A stretch of DNA of 64,000 nucleotides from Diaporthe sp. PMI_573 (taxonomy: Eukaryota > Ascomycota > Sordariomycetes > Diaporthales > Diaporthaceae): NCBI GenBank assembly GCA_021399435.1, contig JAJTUP010000006.1:434001-498000 (forward strand), read 5' to 3'. Below the pieces are notes generated by a model. The model worked only from the letters and a program-made list of their open reading frames with translations, was not told the DNA's origin and did not search any database. Positions within the stretch are counted from its first letter, which is position 1; every line of letters starts with the position of its first letter. Positions 1 to 11,591 of the stretch are shown one piece after another. The position numbers were made by a program, and so were the translations under genes.

Positions 1-120
1 TCTTCAACCTGTCATAGGCGCGCTATCCCGCCAGAGCCTCAGGTCACCGGATACCCCCACGCTCCAGCCAAACTCATAACTCACACCCCTCCCACTCCCC
101 TACCAGCCCGTCTCTGTCCT

Positions 121-218
121 AAAGGAGGTTGTCTGATAGGAGGTCATCCCATACGAGGTCATCTCATACGAGGTTATCCCATACGACGTTGTCCCATAGG
201 AGGCACCTTCATAGGAGG
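121..218. repeat. 15-bp minisatellite
   Basis: About five and a half head-to-tail copies of a degenerate 15-bp unit (roughly ATAGGAGGTCATCCC), with a further partial copy near 210. The same unit recurs as nearly two copies at 38415-38442. It lies upstream of the SIW14 start. No function is visible. Confidence 0.75.
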
Positions 219-430
219 CCAACACCAAGGAGCCGACTGTTGAACCCAAACACTCACCCTGTTTGCGGAGCATGAACTTTGTCTTGATACTCTTCTTGGC
301 AAAATTGGTCGTGGCTATATCGTTAGTGGTTGCACAGAATATCCTGTTACAGAGCCCGACAGGCAGCTCATCCCAGCACTGGTGGCGGAATTGTAACTCT
401 TGGGTCAGCATACGCAAGGATTTCAGAATT

Positions 431-1439
431 ATGGACGCAGCAAAGGTCACAGAGCCTGCACAGAGCAGTAAGGGTCTGAGAGAGCGGAAATCATTTCTCA
501 ACCCAACCGAGCAGGACAGAATGGAGCAAGCAGATGTCGACGTGGAGGAGCCAGATGTCCCCCCTCAGAGCATGGAGATGCAACGGTCACAGTCAGGGCA
601 GTCGTCCCTCAAGTCACTGAGGTCAACACCGTCCATCTCTTCTCTGGCCACCGAGAACAGCATATCTAAGGAGACGGTCGGAAGCAGAAACATCCTTGGT
701 CAGCCGGCCAACTTCGGAACCGTGGCCCCAGGCATCTACCGGAGCAGCTATCCCAAGGACGCTGATTATGCCTTTCTTCAGAAGCTGAAGCTGAAGACCA
801 TCATGTGAGTCTCAACACCCCACTGCTCCCTATGCGAACCGGGCTAACCATTCTGCTAGCACGCTTGTCGACAAGGACTTTCCTGGGACGTTCGTCCCTT
901 TTATGAAGGCCAACAACATCCAGCATCGCCACATCACCATGCAGGGGACCAAGAAGGAGACAATACCAATTCAGACAATGGCGGCCATTCTGGAGGTTGT
1001 GCACGACAAGCGCAACCACCCTCTCCTAATCCACTGCAATCATGGCAGAGTATGTCCACCCCTGCAAATTATGGCCCGTCTAAATCAAATCATTTCGAAC
1101 CAAAAGCTAACCTAATTGCAGCATCGAACCGGTTGTGTTGTCGCTCTGGTTCGCAAGATCCAGAACTGGGATTCCGAGCGCGTCCTGGACGAGTACAGGG
1201 CCTACGCATCGCCAAAGATCCGAGATTGTGATGTCGACTACATCACCAAGTTCCAGACCACCGATATCCAGTACCTGGCTCTGGCTCCACTTGCTGAAAC
1301 ATTTCCCATTCAACCCGTGATGGACATGCGTCGAATCCGGTTCCTCCTGGCTTCATTTTTCACCCTCTTCATCTGGTGGAACACATTGCGATTCTTCCGT
1401 CGAACTGGCAGTCAGCGTGATCCCGTGTCGGGCCTCTGA
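431..1439 (+). CDS. siw14: Siw14-type inositol pyrophosphate phosphatase
   Basis: Join of 431-804, 860-1049 and 1122-1439, 293 residues. The fold is that of the atypical dual-specificity (PFA-DSP) phosphatases. Residues near 97-130 carry the N-terminal NFGxVAPGIYRSSYP signature, and the catalytic loop HCNHGRHRTG contains Cys184 and Arg190 (CX5R), split by intron 2. Yeast Siw14 removes the 5-beta-phosphate from inositol pyrophosphates, and that activity is inferred here. The first ~90 residues are Ser/Gln-rich and probably disordered. The C-terminus carries a hydrophobic stretch (about 268-284) flanked by Arg residues, which could be a tail anchor. An in-frame ATG exists at 272, but 431 gives the usual N-terminal length. 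Both introns have good donors and CTAG/CAG acceptors. Confidence 0.9.
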
Positions 1440-2219
1440 CACTGTCTTCCACTTCGACGTGAACATCTCATGGATATGCTGCCGCACATCGGCTTCGCTA
1501 CGCGTCAGCTGGCCCACAGAACAGTCGACTCAGCCTCGGCACTGGTGGACAGCGACCGTGTAGCAGTCTCGCGGATGGGCGTGTCAGGTCACTGCTTTTA
1601 TGTGTAGAGCACCCTTTCTCTTTGATTCGGTCGCAACTCTTCACAAGGGGTATAGACAGGTTATCTTTGGAGGCTATCAAGAGCTGAGATGTCCTCCTGG
1701 CGTTTTAAGGGCAGGGTCGACTCTTTGATCACAGAGTCGAGGTTTCTTTTGTTTACAGCCCCAGTGTACTGTACAGATTAAAAGTTGAGCGCTGTTGTGC
1801 TATAGAGTCCTTGGTAGAGGCTCGGGGAGACAGATGGCAGAGTTTCAGATAGCGTTATACCCGGGCAGCCTTTTTGATGAGGTCTCGTTTGGAGAGAATG
1901 CATAGACGGAGTTCCTGCAGTTCCTTGGTCCAAGTATGTACATGAAGATGTGACCGAGCGCCCCAAGTGACACGATTACAGTTGTCCTTGGGTCCTGTAC
2001 CGGAGGCCTCGAACGTGCATTGTTTCTTGTGCCATCGCGGCCGGCCGGCCATGCTACAGCCAGCCTGTAGGCAAAAAAACCAATCCTAACAAGAACATCC
2101 AGGCATGCCATTCGCCCCAAACAAGCCCTCACCTTCCGAACACACCACAGCAGGCCCAGGCGTAAGCGTCCCAAAAGGAAAAGATAAGCGCCCCGGGAAA
2201 GAACAACCTCACCCGCCCC
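1440..2219. other. Convergent intergenic region
   Basis: About 780 bp between the ends of two convergent genes. Only 3' untranslated sequence is expected; no coding signal or repeat was recognised. Confidence 0.6.
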
Positions 2220-2732
2220 TCATTGCTTCTCAATCCCCCAGCGATCCCTCTCCTTCCTCTCGGCGCGCTCAGCCTCCCTGTCCCCAGCAGCGTAGGCATA
2301 ACCCCCACCGACGGCGTTGACGATGCCCAGCCCCATGGCACCGACGCGGACGGCGCCCCTCGCCGTGAACCTCTGGCGCAGGGAAGCGGCGGGCCGCCTG
2401 CGCGCCGCGAGGAGCACGTACAGGCCCGACCAGGCGGCCGAGAGCCCCGCGGCGTCAATCTTGAGTCCGGCCACGCTGAGGTAGGAGCTCAGGAGGAGCA
2501 TCGGGGTGAAGACCAGCATGGGGAGCTTGTGGAAGGGGCGGAAGTGCAGGGAGGTTATTAGGGTTGCTAGGCCCATTGGTGGGAGGGAGGATACTGTTGG
2601 ACTATGTTAGATGCGTGTGGGTGAGGCATGTGAGCGATGAGAGTGGGAGTGGGTAAGAGGGAACGTACGGCCCCAGCCATTGAGGCTGGATGCCAGGGAC
2701 CTAGTTGGCTCTGGCTGGTCTGGTGTTGCCAT
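2220..2732 (-). CDS. AIM19-like small membrane protein
   Basis: Join on the minus strand of 2732-2669 and 2593-2220, 145 residues. Exon 1 encodes MATPDQPEPT and a short soluble N-terminus; exon 2 holds a motif around LHFRPFHKLPML followed by two to three hydrophobic segments (about residues 50-68, 72-92 and 110-125) and a charged, Arg/Glu-rich tail. The pattern recalls the fungal Aim19 family (altered inheritance of mitochondria), but this is from memory of the family and the biochemical role is unknown. The intron is GTACGT...CAG in phase 1. A second acceptor nearby would break the frame, which fixes the join. It is divergent from the J-protein gene across a 1.1-kb promoter region. Confidence 0.6.
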
Positions 2733-3861
2733 GGTTTGTGTGTAGGTTGGTATGAGAGTTTATAGAATGAGTTCTCCGGGTTGCTCACCTCAATGATTGG
2801 GTTGCTCAAGATGTGCCTGGGAACTTTTTTCAGTTGGAAGCCGAGAAAAAACCAGTGACGTGATGTGCACCGAATGGGCTTGCAGGGGTCCGAACCGTCT
2901 CAATGGCCAATGACTGCCCGGCCGGCCTGTCTCTTCTATGATGGATGACCTCTTGCTGGACAATCTCGTACCTTGTGAGAAACTATAAGATTGCACAAAT
3001 TGACAGTCAATTCAGAGATAGGCAGGTCATCGTGGTCCACAACGTGTGTCCAGGTACGTGCCTCAAGGATTCCTGCCAAGGAGCATCAGGGTCCCAAGAG
3101 AGCTGCCATGGGCTTGCTCTGGCAGGGGTCTCTGCTACGACCAGACAAGACCAGTCTGCCACAATCTGATTGCAGGGGCGGTTGTCGGTTGGCCGGCAAG
3201 GTCGGGGCAGGAGAGCACGTCCTCTGAGTGCAGTTAGAGGAGAGCAATGGACTTTTTGGATGCAGCTTCGATCCGAGGCATTGAGCGAAGGGTTTTTCGA
3301 CTTGCATGCAGCCAGCATCTCTATTGCATTTGCAGGTGTAAACCCAGAGAAATCATTGTTGTTCTCTTGAGGTCTGTCAAATATCCATTTAGCATCGAAA
3401 CAGCCTGTCCTTTGCCACTGGTGTTGAATTGACGCCGCTTGCTTTTGGCCAAGTTACCCCGAAGAAGCCACCTTCCCTGACGCCTATCCTGCAACCCCAC
3501 GGCGGTCATCACGAGACAAACAGCCAACTCGCAACAAAACACTCCGCCAGCTAGCGCTTTCGCATCCTCAACATTAACCTGTGCCTACTCCACCAACCTC
3601 ACAACGCCCTAGTCCGACCTATCCTGCTATCCAGTCGCTCACTGCCATCGCCGTCCCAAGTCCCAACCTTATCCCGTCAGCCGACCAAGCGTGTGCTGCC
3701 AACGACTGCTAGCCGCACTCACACAACCTCGTCCATCCCTACCGTCTCCCAGCCGCGACGACAACTCATCAACACAACTCGCCGCACCCCAGCCATAGCT
3801 ACAGCAACACCTCCCACCACCTGCTGCTGTCTCGGGGCAGACACACACGCCGCCTGACATC
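2733..3861. promoter_or_regulatory. Divergent promoter region, AIM19-like / J protein
   Basis: About 1.1 kb separates two divergently transcribed genes and must hold both promoters. The last 350 bp before the J-protein start are C-rich with few G, as is common in fungal 5' leaders. No specific operator was recognised. Confidence 0.5.
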
Positions 3862-5020
3862 ATGCCGCCCAGCGCAACCGCCTCCGGGGCGGATGCCTCC
3901 AACGGCTCTTCCTCAGCCCGCAACCGAGAACACACCCAGGGCAACCAGGACCGCAAGTATACAGAGGAGCAGAAGGCGGCAGTCCTGCGCATCCGCCGAT
4001 GTAAAGGCACAGATTTCTACGACATCCTCGGCATAGAAGCCGTGCGCAAAACCTGCTCGGAAGCGGAGATCAAAAAGGCATACCGCAAACAGTCCCTCCT
4101 GACCCACCCGGACAAGAACGGCCACGAGCACGCCGACGAGGCCTTCAAGATGGTATCGAGGGCCTTCAGCGTGCTCGGCGATAAGGAGAAGAGGGAGAAG
4201 TTCGACAAGTTCGGCGGCGACCCGGATAGCAGGTTCAACCAGGCCCAAGCACAGAACCCCTTCGCCGGGTTCGCGGCCAGGCAAGCTGGCGGAGGGAGAG
4301 GGCCCATGGGAGGCGGGATGTGGGAGGACGAGCTGAGCCCGGAGGAGATGTTCCAGCGTTTCTTCGGCGGTGGTGGGTTTGGTGGCGGCGGCGGCGGCCC
4401 CTTTGGTGGTGAGTAGACACCTTTGCGCATGTGCGAAAGTCCTGGAGAGGAGCGGCGGCACTAACTGGCAAGGCTTCGACACAGGTCCCCAGTTCGTCTT
4501 CAACTTCGGCGGCCCGGGCGTCAGGGTACATCAGTTCGGCGGCGGACGGCCGCGCAGGCGACCGCGCGAGAACGAGCAACAAGCACCCGAGAATAGCCTG
4601 TTCAACACGCTCATGGGCCTCCTCCCGATCATCTTCCTGTTCCTGTTCCCGCTGCTGTCGTCCCTGTTCTCGGGCGGCAGCAGCGCCCCCGCGGGGCCCG
4701 ACATCGTCTTCGACGCGCCCGACGCGCAGCACACGTTCGAGCGGATAACGCCCAAGCTCAAGGTCAAGTACTACGTCAACCCGGTGGAGATCAAGTCCTA
4801 CACCAAGACGCAGATGTCGCGCATGGACAGCAACGCCGAGGTGGTGCTGGTGCGGCACCTGCAGCACGAGTGCGAGAACGAGATGCTGCACAAGCAGAGG
4901 CTGTACGACGAGGCCCAGGGCTGGTTCGTCCAGGACCCGCAGAAGATGGGCGTCGCCGAGAGGTTCCCCCAGCCGAGCTGCTCGAGGCTTAACAAGCTGG
5001 GCATCAGGACGACGAGGTGA
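3862..5020 (+). CDS. hlj1: ER-membrane J-domain protein (HLJ1/DNAJB12 type)
   Basis: Join of 3862-4408 and 4485-5020, 360 residues. The J domain spans about 50-118 and has the HPD tripeptide at 82-84, needed to stimulate Hsp70 ATPase. A Gly/Phe-rich linker (about 130-200) follows, then one hydrophobic segment near 220-243 rich in Leu/Phe, and a C-terminal DUF1977 domain with the YYVNP motif. This order is that of yeast Hlj1 and human DNAJB12/14, tail-facing ER J proteins that recruit cytosolic Hsp70 for ER-associated degradation. The single intron (GTGAGT, CTAAC branch, ACAG) interrupts the Gly-rich linker in phase 1. Length and domain order match the family. Confidence 0.92.
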
Positions 5021-6480
5021 CCTTTTCTTGCTTCTTTCTTGTTTTTTTCCTCGCCTTCTTCCTCAACCGTAAAACTTGGAACCGTGAGGAGGCTGCCTGT
5101 ACAGGATATGACGATAGACAAGGGTGGATTGTGGTTGCATTTTGACCTACGAGACCCCTGAATGGTAATGATTCCTGGTTGTTGTATTCTTGACTATCTG
5201 GTCTTGTGTCGGCGTTGGGCGGAGAGCATCATTGACATAGCGGCTTGCTGGAGGGAGAATTGGATTCGACGTGTTTGCTGCGTGAGGGAAGGCGGTGCAC
5301 CTGTTGCGTGCTGCCTTGCGTGCCGGTGGGCTACGTTTCAATACCAGACATTATCCGGCTGCTCAGTATTCCATACGGTGCGCTGAATGCAAGAACCTGC
5401 CCTTTGTCCTCATGTTAGTCCATCTCCGGTAGCAGCATCCTTAGCCCTGCCGGGCCACCCGGAGCATCACCGCTACATGGGGCTGAATATGCCGAGTTGG
5501 AATGGCCAGGGATTATCTACACCGCAATCGAAAATAGATATTAGAGCGCAGAGACTGCTGTTTTTGGTCTAACATCTTCTCGCCGAGAGTCGATCGCAAG
5601 GGAACATTTGAACACCTTGGTAAATGTTCCGGGGAGAGACTTTCTCGTCCGGCTGATAATAACAAACAGGTCACAGCAGGTGAGCTATAAATACACGTGT
5701 ACATACTTACAGTGGTAAATCCATAATACCCAGCAACTCACCACAGATAGGGGATGTTAGGGGAGCCAATTTATAGTCCGCAGCCATGTACATTCGTTTG
5801 GGGATCTCAATGATCCAACCACAGCTGTCTGCCCACAAGCTATGGCATGACCTATGAAACACTCTAAATGATAGGGGCACATTTGATGAATTTTCTGCAT
5901 TTAAATATACAATATTCACGAGTTTAACAACTGTGTACAGGTCAACCACCACTGAATTCGCCGGAACTGACACTGAGTCGCTGGCGCTTGCTACCTAGGT
6001 ACTTGTATTCTGAATCACTCCTCACCTGCTTTCAATCCTCTTCCACAACCACCGTTGACATCCAATGTGTCAGAGAGCTAATACATGGGTAAGTGTGGCC
6101 ACGATTAAGGCATCGATATATCAAGAGCTACACTCTAGGAAATGCCTCCATCTGGAAATACCATAGCAGAAAGATCAACTCGCCATTGCCCATGATACCA
6201 CGCGGTCTTCTTCATTGACCAGAGCTTTCCGTCAGTTTCGGATCCTGCATCTCTGGAGGTGGGCAATTGCAAAGGTTGACTTGTGCGACCTGAGATCCAC
6301 CCAACACGAGCATATGCAGGAGGCCTACCATGTGTTTGCATGTATATCAGCATGTTCTCCTGCTCCAACCCCGCTTCGCAGGGAAATTTTCCTCACAAGA
6401 CAGACAAAAAAAATCATTGTGAATCTGCTTTCCGAGGATATCTGCTTTCAGGGCCAGAAATTTTACAATTGTGGATAATC
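5021..6480. other. Intergenic region, no gene seen
   Basis: About 1.46 kb with only short shadow frames. Base composition becomes AT-richer from about 5560 to 5960. No RNA gene, repeat or protein homology was recognised. Confidence 0.5.
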
Positions 6481-6996
6481 ATGTCAACCAAGCAAGCCAA
6501 TAACGAGTCTCTCCGCCCTCAACGCATCTTGGCAAACTGCAAGAAGATCTGGGGCGCCGACAAGGACTTCGACCTCAATATCGATTACGAGGAGGGTTTC
6601 GACAAGGACTGCGCGTGCTCGGTCAGGGAGGACCACGGCCTCAGCTTCGGCCCCTGGCTGACCATGACAAACTGGTGCTCCGGACCTGACGCCGCCTGGA
6701 ATGAGCTCGATCGGATGCTGGGCCTATGGGCAAGACAGGTTGAGAGTGGGAGGCCGATGACCCGAGAGGAGAGACTGGATATCTTCTCTGGTCCCTCTGG
6801 AGAGTATAGGGAGTTCTTGGGGCGATTCATGGACCGGATGGCTGAGGCCGAGGCAAATTCTCCGGACAAGGCAAAGGCTCTGGGCGAGGCAAATGCTGTG
6901 GGCGAGGCAAATGGTATGGACGCGTCAAAGATCAAGGAAGTTCTGGCCATGTTTAAGTCTCCCGCTGGTCGTACAGGTGGGAAGCAAGAAGCTTGA
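6481..6996 (+). CDS. Hypothetical protein, 171 aa
   Basis: Single exon starting MSTKQANNES. The product is acidic and soluble, with no signal peptide or membrane segment. The first ~90 residues contain two Cys (CACS) and several Trp, suggesting a small folded domain. Residues ~125-155 are Ala/Glu-rich with a short repeat (ALGEANAVGEANG), probably helical or disordered. The frame stays open upstream to 6283 without a better ATG, so 6481 is the preferred start. I do not recognise the family. It stands alone between two long non-coding stretches, which fits a lineage-restricted gene. Confidence 0.6.
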   Translation: MSTKQANNESLRPQRILANCKKIWGADKDFDLNIDYEEGFDKDCACSVREDHGLSFGPWLTMTNWCSGPDAAWNELDRMLGLWARQVESGRPMTREERLDIFSGPSGEYREFLGRFMDRMAEAEANSPDKAKALGEANAVGEANGMDASKIKEVLAMFKSPAGRTGGKQEA

Positions 6997-8798
6997 GCAG
7001 TTTGTCCAGAAGATAACAGACACTTGGGTGCAAGACAGTCCAATGCTTAGGTCACAGGGATACAATGTTACGGCACCTAAAAAGGACCCAACTGGTGACC
7101 AAGCTTAAGATCTTATGCAAGGAAATGTTTGGTGTCATGCTATGTTTCATGCCTGGAATTTCCCGTACCATGTCATCTTCAAGGGAATCATACGTTGTGA
7201 ATGAAGCACTGCTGAAGCACCTACGAGAGGCTGAATGCATGGAGTTGTCGATTTCGCTGTACAACAAATACTTGTCTGTGTGCATGACTTGGTCATGAGT
7301 AAATGATTCGTAGAATCACAGGAAGTAATCTAGGACAAGTTGCCTGTTGTCCATAGGTATCAGGACTTATTCATTCTTACAATTACCTGACACTTTAGAA
7401 GGAGCACATGCGACTTAAACATGTACTCCTTTGCCCAAAGCACTTTACAGCCAAATGGTCACTTGGCAAGTGTTGTATGGGAAGAACACACGGGTATCGT
7501 ATTGAAAACTACCTGTCAATAGCTAATCAGTTCTTCCTCAATAGTATTGTAATGAGACAATGAGGCAATTGTGTGACTGAGTGCCCGGGTGAATAGAGTT
7601 TCAAGACAGAGACATGCAAGCTTGCAAAAGCCTTGTATGTGTGACTGCAAAGACTTGATGTTATGATTCAGCAGATTCGTCACTAAGCTCCAAATATTGC
7701 CTCTGCTTCACACTCCAGTCATGCAGTACCTGAATGTGTCCACAGCAGAAATCAAGGATACCCGAATTCTTGCCATGGCTGTGGAGACCTCCAGGGGCTG
7801 CACAGCTACAAACCGAATCCGAGTGGGGGCAATAGCAGATCGACGGGGTTGCCTCCAGCCGAGCTCCGCCCCTGTCCGTTGCGTCACCGATAGAGTGGCT
7901 GGGGTTGCCCCCAAGAGGCAGCAGGTTGGCTGGTGTGCAGCTCAGCAATGGCGAAATACACTCCTGTCCGCAGCATCTACCTTTTGTTTTACAGGAGAAT
8001 ACATGTGTGGAGGGTCGATTCATTGCTGCAGTATTGAACAAGGCAAAGATGCATGTGGACACAGTACCGGAATGTCAATGCCAGTCAATGCGAGTAAAGA
8101 TGGGACAAGCCAGCTTATCGATAGTCAGAGGTCAGAGGTAAATACCTCTGCCGGGACGATGAGGTACAGGCGGAGTAGTGGCGGGATAGCATGTGACAGA
8201 GGTAGTCCTTGCTCAGCTCTTTGTAACAGTACCTCGTAGTTCTCCCATCCCAGAAGACAGACCCAAGCTCCCCCAGTCACTGGAGGTGGGCTGCCTGTTC
8301 CCTAGCTCGCTGGACTTGACCTGACTTGGCTCTCTTTAGCCCATGGAATGAATGGCAACGTTCAGTTGAACACAAACCAGCAACCTCACAGCCTCCGGCC
8401 AGGCTTCGTTGTATCACCTGGACCAACTGTCTGCATTGCCGGCTTGCTGTGTCACCTCTGACGAGTCTCTCTTCCATTCCTACCTTGTCAAATCTACTTG
8501 ACTTCCATGCTCCTACAATCCCTCTCCTAACCCCTCACCCAAACCACCCAGGAACAGACCTCCAACCCAGGGCAAGTCCAGCCTCGCTATAAGTATCGCC
8601 AGCCAGCCAGTTGCTGCTTGCCCTCTCCAACAGCCTCCCTCCCAGACAGAAACCTTTGCTGGTCGCTCAACGCTTCGCCCCCTCCCTCAGACCCGTCGCG
8701 CAGAACAGCCGCCCTGGTCCCGAGTTCCACCGAGGCGTCAGCAAGACGAAGACCCTCTGTCCATGAGCCCCTCTCCGCGCAAGGCCGCCGCTTAAGAG
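6997..8798. other. Intergenic region and 5' leader of the MINDY gene
   Basis: 1.8 kb without a supportable gene. The last ~300 bp (8480-8790) are C/T-rich, like a transcribed fungal leader. An open frame at 7697-8239 looks fortuitous: no domain, and composition like its flanks. Confidence 0.5.
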
Positions 8799-11591
8799 AT
8801 GGTGACGCGAAAGCCACTGCCGGACAATGCCGTTGTCCACCCAGACATTGCGCAGAGATCAAACTTGGACGGCACAGACGCTGATCCACAAACAGCTGCC
8901 AAGTCCCAGGCTGTTTCTGGGCAGAGACCTGTCGACGATGCTTCGGACCTGTCAGATACCGATAGCTGGGAGCGGGATACTGACAGTGAAGACGAAGAAG
9001 ACATCCCATCTCATGCACAATACGACGGAACGAAAGAGAAGGGAGTTGCGGTAGCAGAAAATGGCGATGTCGCAGGCAAGGACAATGGCGGCAGCTCCAA
9101 TGTTCTGCAGCCGGTCACAACAGGAGAGTCGGGCCACCATTCAACACCAACAATCGATCCTTCTACGCCGGGGACCGGGTCAGCGGAAACCAACCCTTTC
9201 AGGAGGAAGATGTCGATGTCAAATGGACTGCGTAGTGCCGCATTGCCATCAACACCCAGCGAAACGCCTCCAGTACCTCCGTCAGACGCCTTCGCGAAAC
9301 TGGATCTCGACGAGACGAGTACAAACCCTTGGCAACCTGCACTAGGTGATCAGAAATCTCTGGCGCCGCCAACACTGGTGACTCCGTCAGAGCAAGACCC
9401 GGACCAGCAAGTATGGGCGTCCCAAGTGCCATCCAGAGCAGCATCGACGGGCCCAGACTCGAACTCTCCAGCAATACGGTCGCCTACCCCCGAGGAGAAA
9501 GGCACATGGGGTGATGATGCACCAGAGAAATCCGCTATCGCGGTCCCCCTGTCTTTCAGAACGTCTCTCGAGGACCAGAAGCTCGAACAAGACAGCCATG
9601 CTTGGGATGATGTGACGACCTTGGACAAAGGCAAAGCCCCTGAGAAGTCTCTTCTTGCTACCGAAACTACCTCGGGTGGCTCGCGTGAAGCCGAAGATAA
9701 TCTCATCGACATCGGACATGATCCCAGTCCTGGTCCGTCAGCGCAACAATCTCGAGCCTCCGGGCAGTCCGAGGAAGCCGCACCTGCGCTGCCACCCAGG
9801 CAGTCAGAGAAAGCCCTGACCTTGCTTCCTGCAGCACCAGTTTCCGGGAAAACAGAAACCTACCAGATTAAGAACATCACTTGGCACGATGCGAACGCAG
9901 CCAACACCATGCGCAAATCCCCAATACTTGTACAGAATGCAAATGGTCCATGTCCGCTTATGGCGCTTGTTAATGCTCTCACTCTGACGACTCCTGCTGA
10001 CGCGGGGGATGCGGTTCTCGTCAACACTCTGAAGACAAGAGAACAAATCAGCCTCGACCTTCTACTTAACGCCGTTTTTGATGAGCTCATGTCTGAGCGG
10101 AGAATAACTCCCGATATGTCTTTGCCTGATATTACCGAACTCTATGCATTTCTGAAAGGCCTGCACACCGGGATGAACGTCAACCCCAGGTTCATACCCA
10201 CAGAAGAGACAGAGAAGGCCTTCAAACGAACATCTTTAACTCACCTTCATCCCACCGAGAGAGGTGAACTCATCCCGGGTACGTTTGAGGACACGAAAGA
10301 AATGTCATTCTACAGAACCTTCCGGATACCCCTGATTCACGGGTGGCTGCCGCCGCAGTCGGAACCTGTGTATGAGGCTTTGAAACGGCATGCTGAGTCG
10401 TATGAGGATGCTCAAAACATTCTATTCAGAGAGGAAGAGCTGGAAGACAAGCTCAGCAGCACGTCTGGGACAGGCCTCTCTGAGGAGGAGCAGGGCATCT
10501 ACCAGGACATTTTGAGCATCAAGTCTTTCCTCTATTCAGCCGCGACGCAGTTGACGCCATGGGGCCTCGAGGTTATTACCAAGGCAATGCGCCCCGGCTC
10601 TGTGGCAATTCTCTTTAGGAACGACCATTTCTCTACATTGTATCGGCACCCACAAACTCTGCAGATGTTTGCGCTTGTCACCGACGCTGGCTATGCGGGG
10701 CACGATGAGATTGTTTGGGAGTCCTTGGTAGACGTCAATGGCGAGAACTCCGAGTTCTTCTCCGGTGATTTCCTCGTGGTTGGTGGCCCACCGCAGAGCG
10801 AAGAGTATGCGGCATCCGGCAGCGCGTCCGCATCGAATAAACAGAAAGAATGGACCACTGTCCAAAGAAAAGGAGGGCAGAAGTCTGAAGCCGAAGCACC
10901 TCCGATGTCACCTAAGGAGCAGGAGGATCGCGACCTGGCACTAGCTTTGCAGTTGCAAGAGGAAGAAGACCAGCGCCACCGTACAGAGCAAGCCCAGCGA
11001 CGCAGGGAGACCCAACTCTCCGAGCAGTTCATCGAGCAGCAAGCAGTGCGACAAGGACCTGTAGGCCTCCGACAAACCAACAGCAACAGTAACAGCAACA
11101 GCGGCGGCAACAATAACAACAATGTGCCCGTCACCACGGGTCGAAGACCATCGACCGCCAGAGGTGGTGCCGCTGCCAACGCCAGCCGCGGAGGAGCACA
11201 GAATGCGTCACCTCGACCAGCGCAGCAGCAAGTGCGCCCACTCGTCCCGCCCGTCTTGCGCTCGCGAGCCGTCAGTCGACCTGCCGACGAAGGCAACGAC
11301 GATGCACCACCATCATATGAGGATGCTGCCCGACAAAGCCCATACCTTCCACCTGCCGGACACCCAAGTCACCCAGCCTCGAGCTCAACCCCGTCAGTAG
11401 CCAGTACCGCGCAAAGCCTGAACAATCCGAGATTGCCTGGCTCGCGAGCGCCGGGAGTTGCATCTGGGTCAAGCCCCGGAGGACAATCCCCCGGCGGGTA
11501 CCGAAGAGGATCGAATGCAGCATACAGACAAGGGGTCCCGCCTACCGCGGCCGGAGGTGGCAGCAGGGATAAGGATTGTGTTGTTATGTAG
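8799..11591 (+). CDS. MINDY-family deubiquitinase (DUF544)
   Basis: Single exon, 930 residues. The catalytic domain occupies about 350-660: the motif QNANGPCPLMAL places the nucleophile at Cys385, and RNDHFSTLYRH places the general base at His610. MINDY enzymes are cysteine proteases that trim Lys48-linked polyubiquitin; this activity is inferred from the motifs. The N-terminal 350 residues and C-terminal 270 are low-complexity (Ser/Pro, Gln, an Asn/Ser run at ~767-778) and probably disordered. A Glu/Gln-rich segment at about 705-750 (DLALALQLQEEED) looks like a ubiquitin-interacting motif. The protein ends KDCVVM, a CaaX box predicted to be farnesylated, which would anchor the enzyme to membranes. 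The yeast relative is Miy1. Confidence 0.92.
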   Translation: MVTRKPLPDNAVVHPDIAQRSNLDGTDADPQTAAKSQAVSGQRPVDDASDLSDTDSWERDTDSEDEEDIPSHAQYDGTKEKGVAVAENGDVAGKDNGGSSNVLQPVTTGESGHHSTPTIDPSTPGTGSAETNPFRRKMSMSNGLRSAALPSTPSETPPVPPSDAFAKLDLDETSTNPWQPALGDQKSLAPPTLVTPSEQDPDQQVWASQVPSRAASTGPDSNSPAIRSPTPEEKGTWGDDAPEKSAIAVPLSFRTSLEDQKLEQDSHAWDDVTTLDKGKAPEKSLLATETTSGGSREAEDNLIDIGHDPSPGPSAQQSRASGQSEEAAPALPPRQSEKALTLLPAAPVSGKTETYQIKNITWHDANAANTMRKSPILVQNANGPCPLMALVNALTLTTPADAGDAVLVNTLKTREQISLDLLLNAVFDELMSERRITPDMSLPDITELYAFLKGLHTGMNVNPRFIPTEETEKAFKRTSLTHLHPTERGELIPGTFEDTKEMSFYRTFRIPLIHGWLPPQSEPVYEALKRHAESYEDAQNILFREEELEDKLSSTSGTGLSEEEQGIYQDILSIKSFLYSAATQLTPWGLEVITKAMRPGSVAILFRNDHFSTLYRHPQTLQMFALVTDAGYAGHDEIVWESLVDVNGENSEFFSGDFLVVGGPPQSEEYAASGSASASNKQKEWTTVQRKGGQKSEAEAPPMSPKEQEDRDLALALQLQEEEDQRHRTEQAQRRRETQLSEQFIEQQAVRQGPVGLRQTNSNSNSNSGGNNNNNVPVTTGRRPSTARGGAAANASRGGAQNASPRPAQQQVRPLVPPVLRSRAVSRPADEGNDDAPPSYEDAARQSPYLPPAGHPSHPASSSTPSVASTAQSLNNPRLPGSRAPGVASGSSPGGQSPGGYRRGSNAAYRQGVPPTAAGGGSRDKDCVVM

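Noticed and set aside
7697..8239. 181-codon open frame
   Set aside because: No domain, no better codon bias than the opposite strand, and composition like the flanks; treated as chance.
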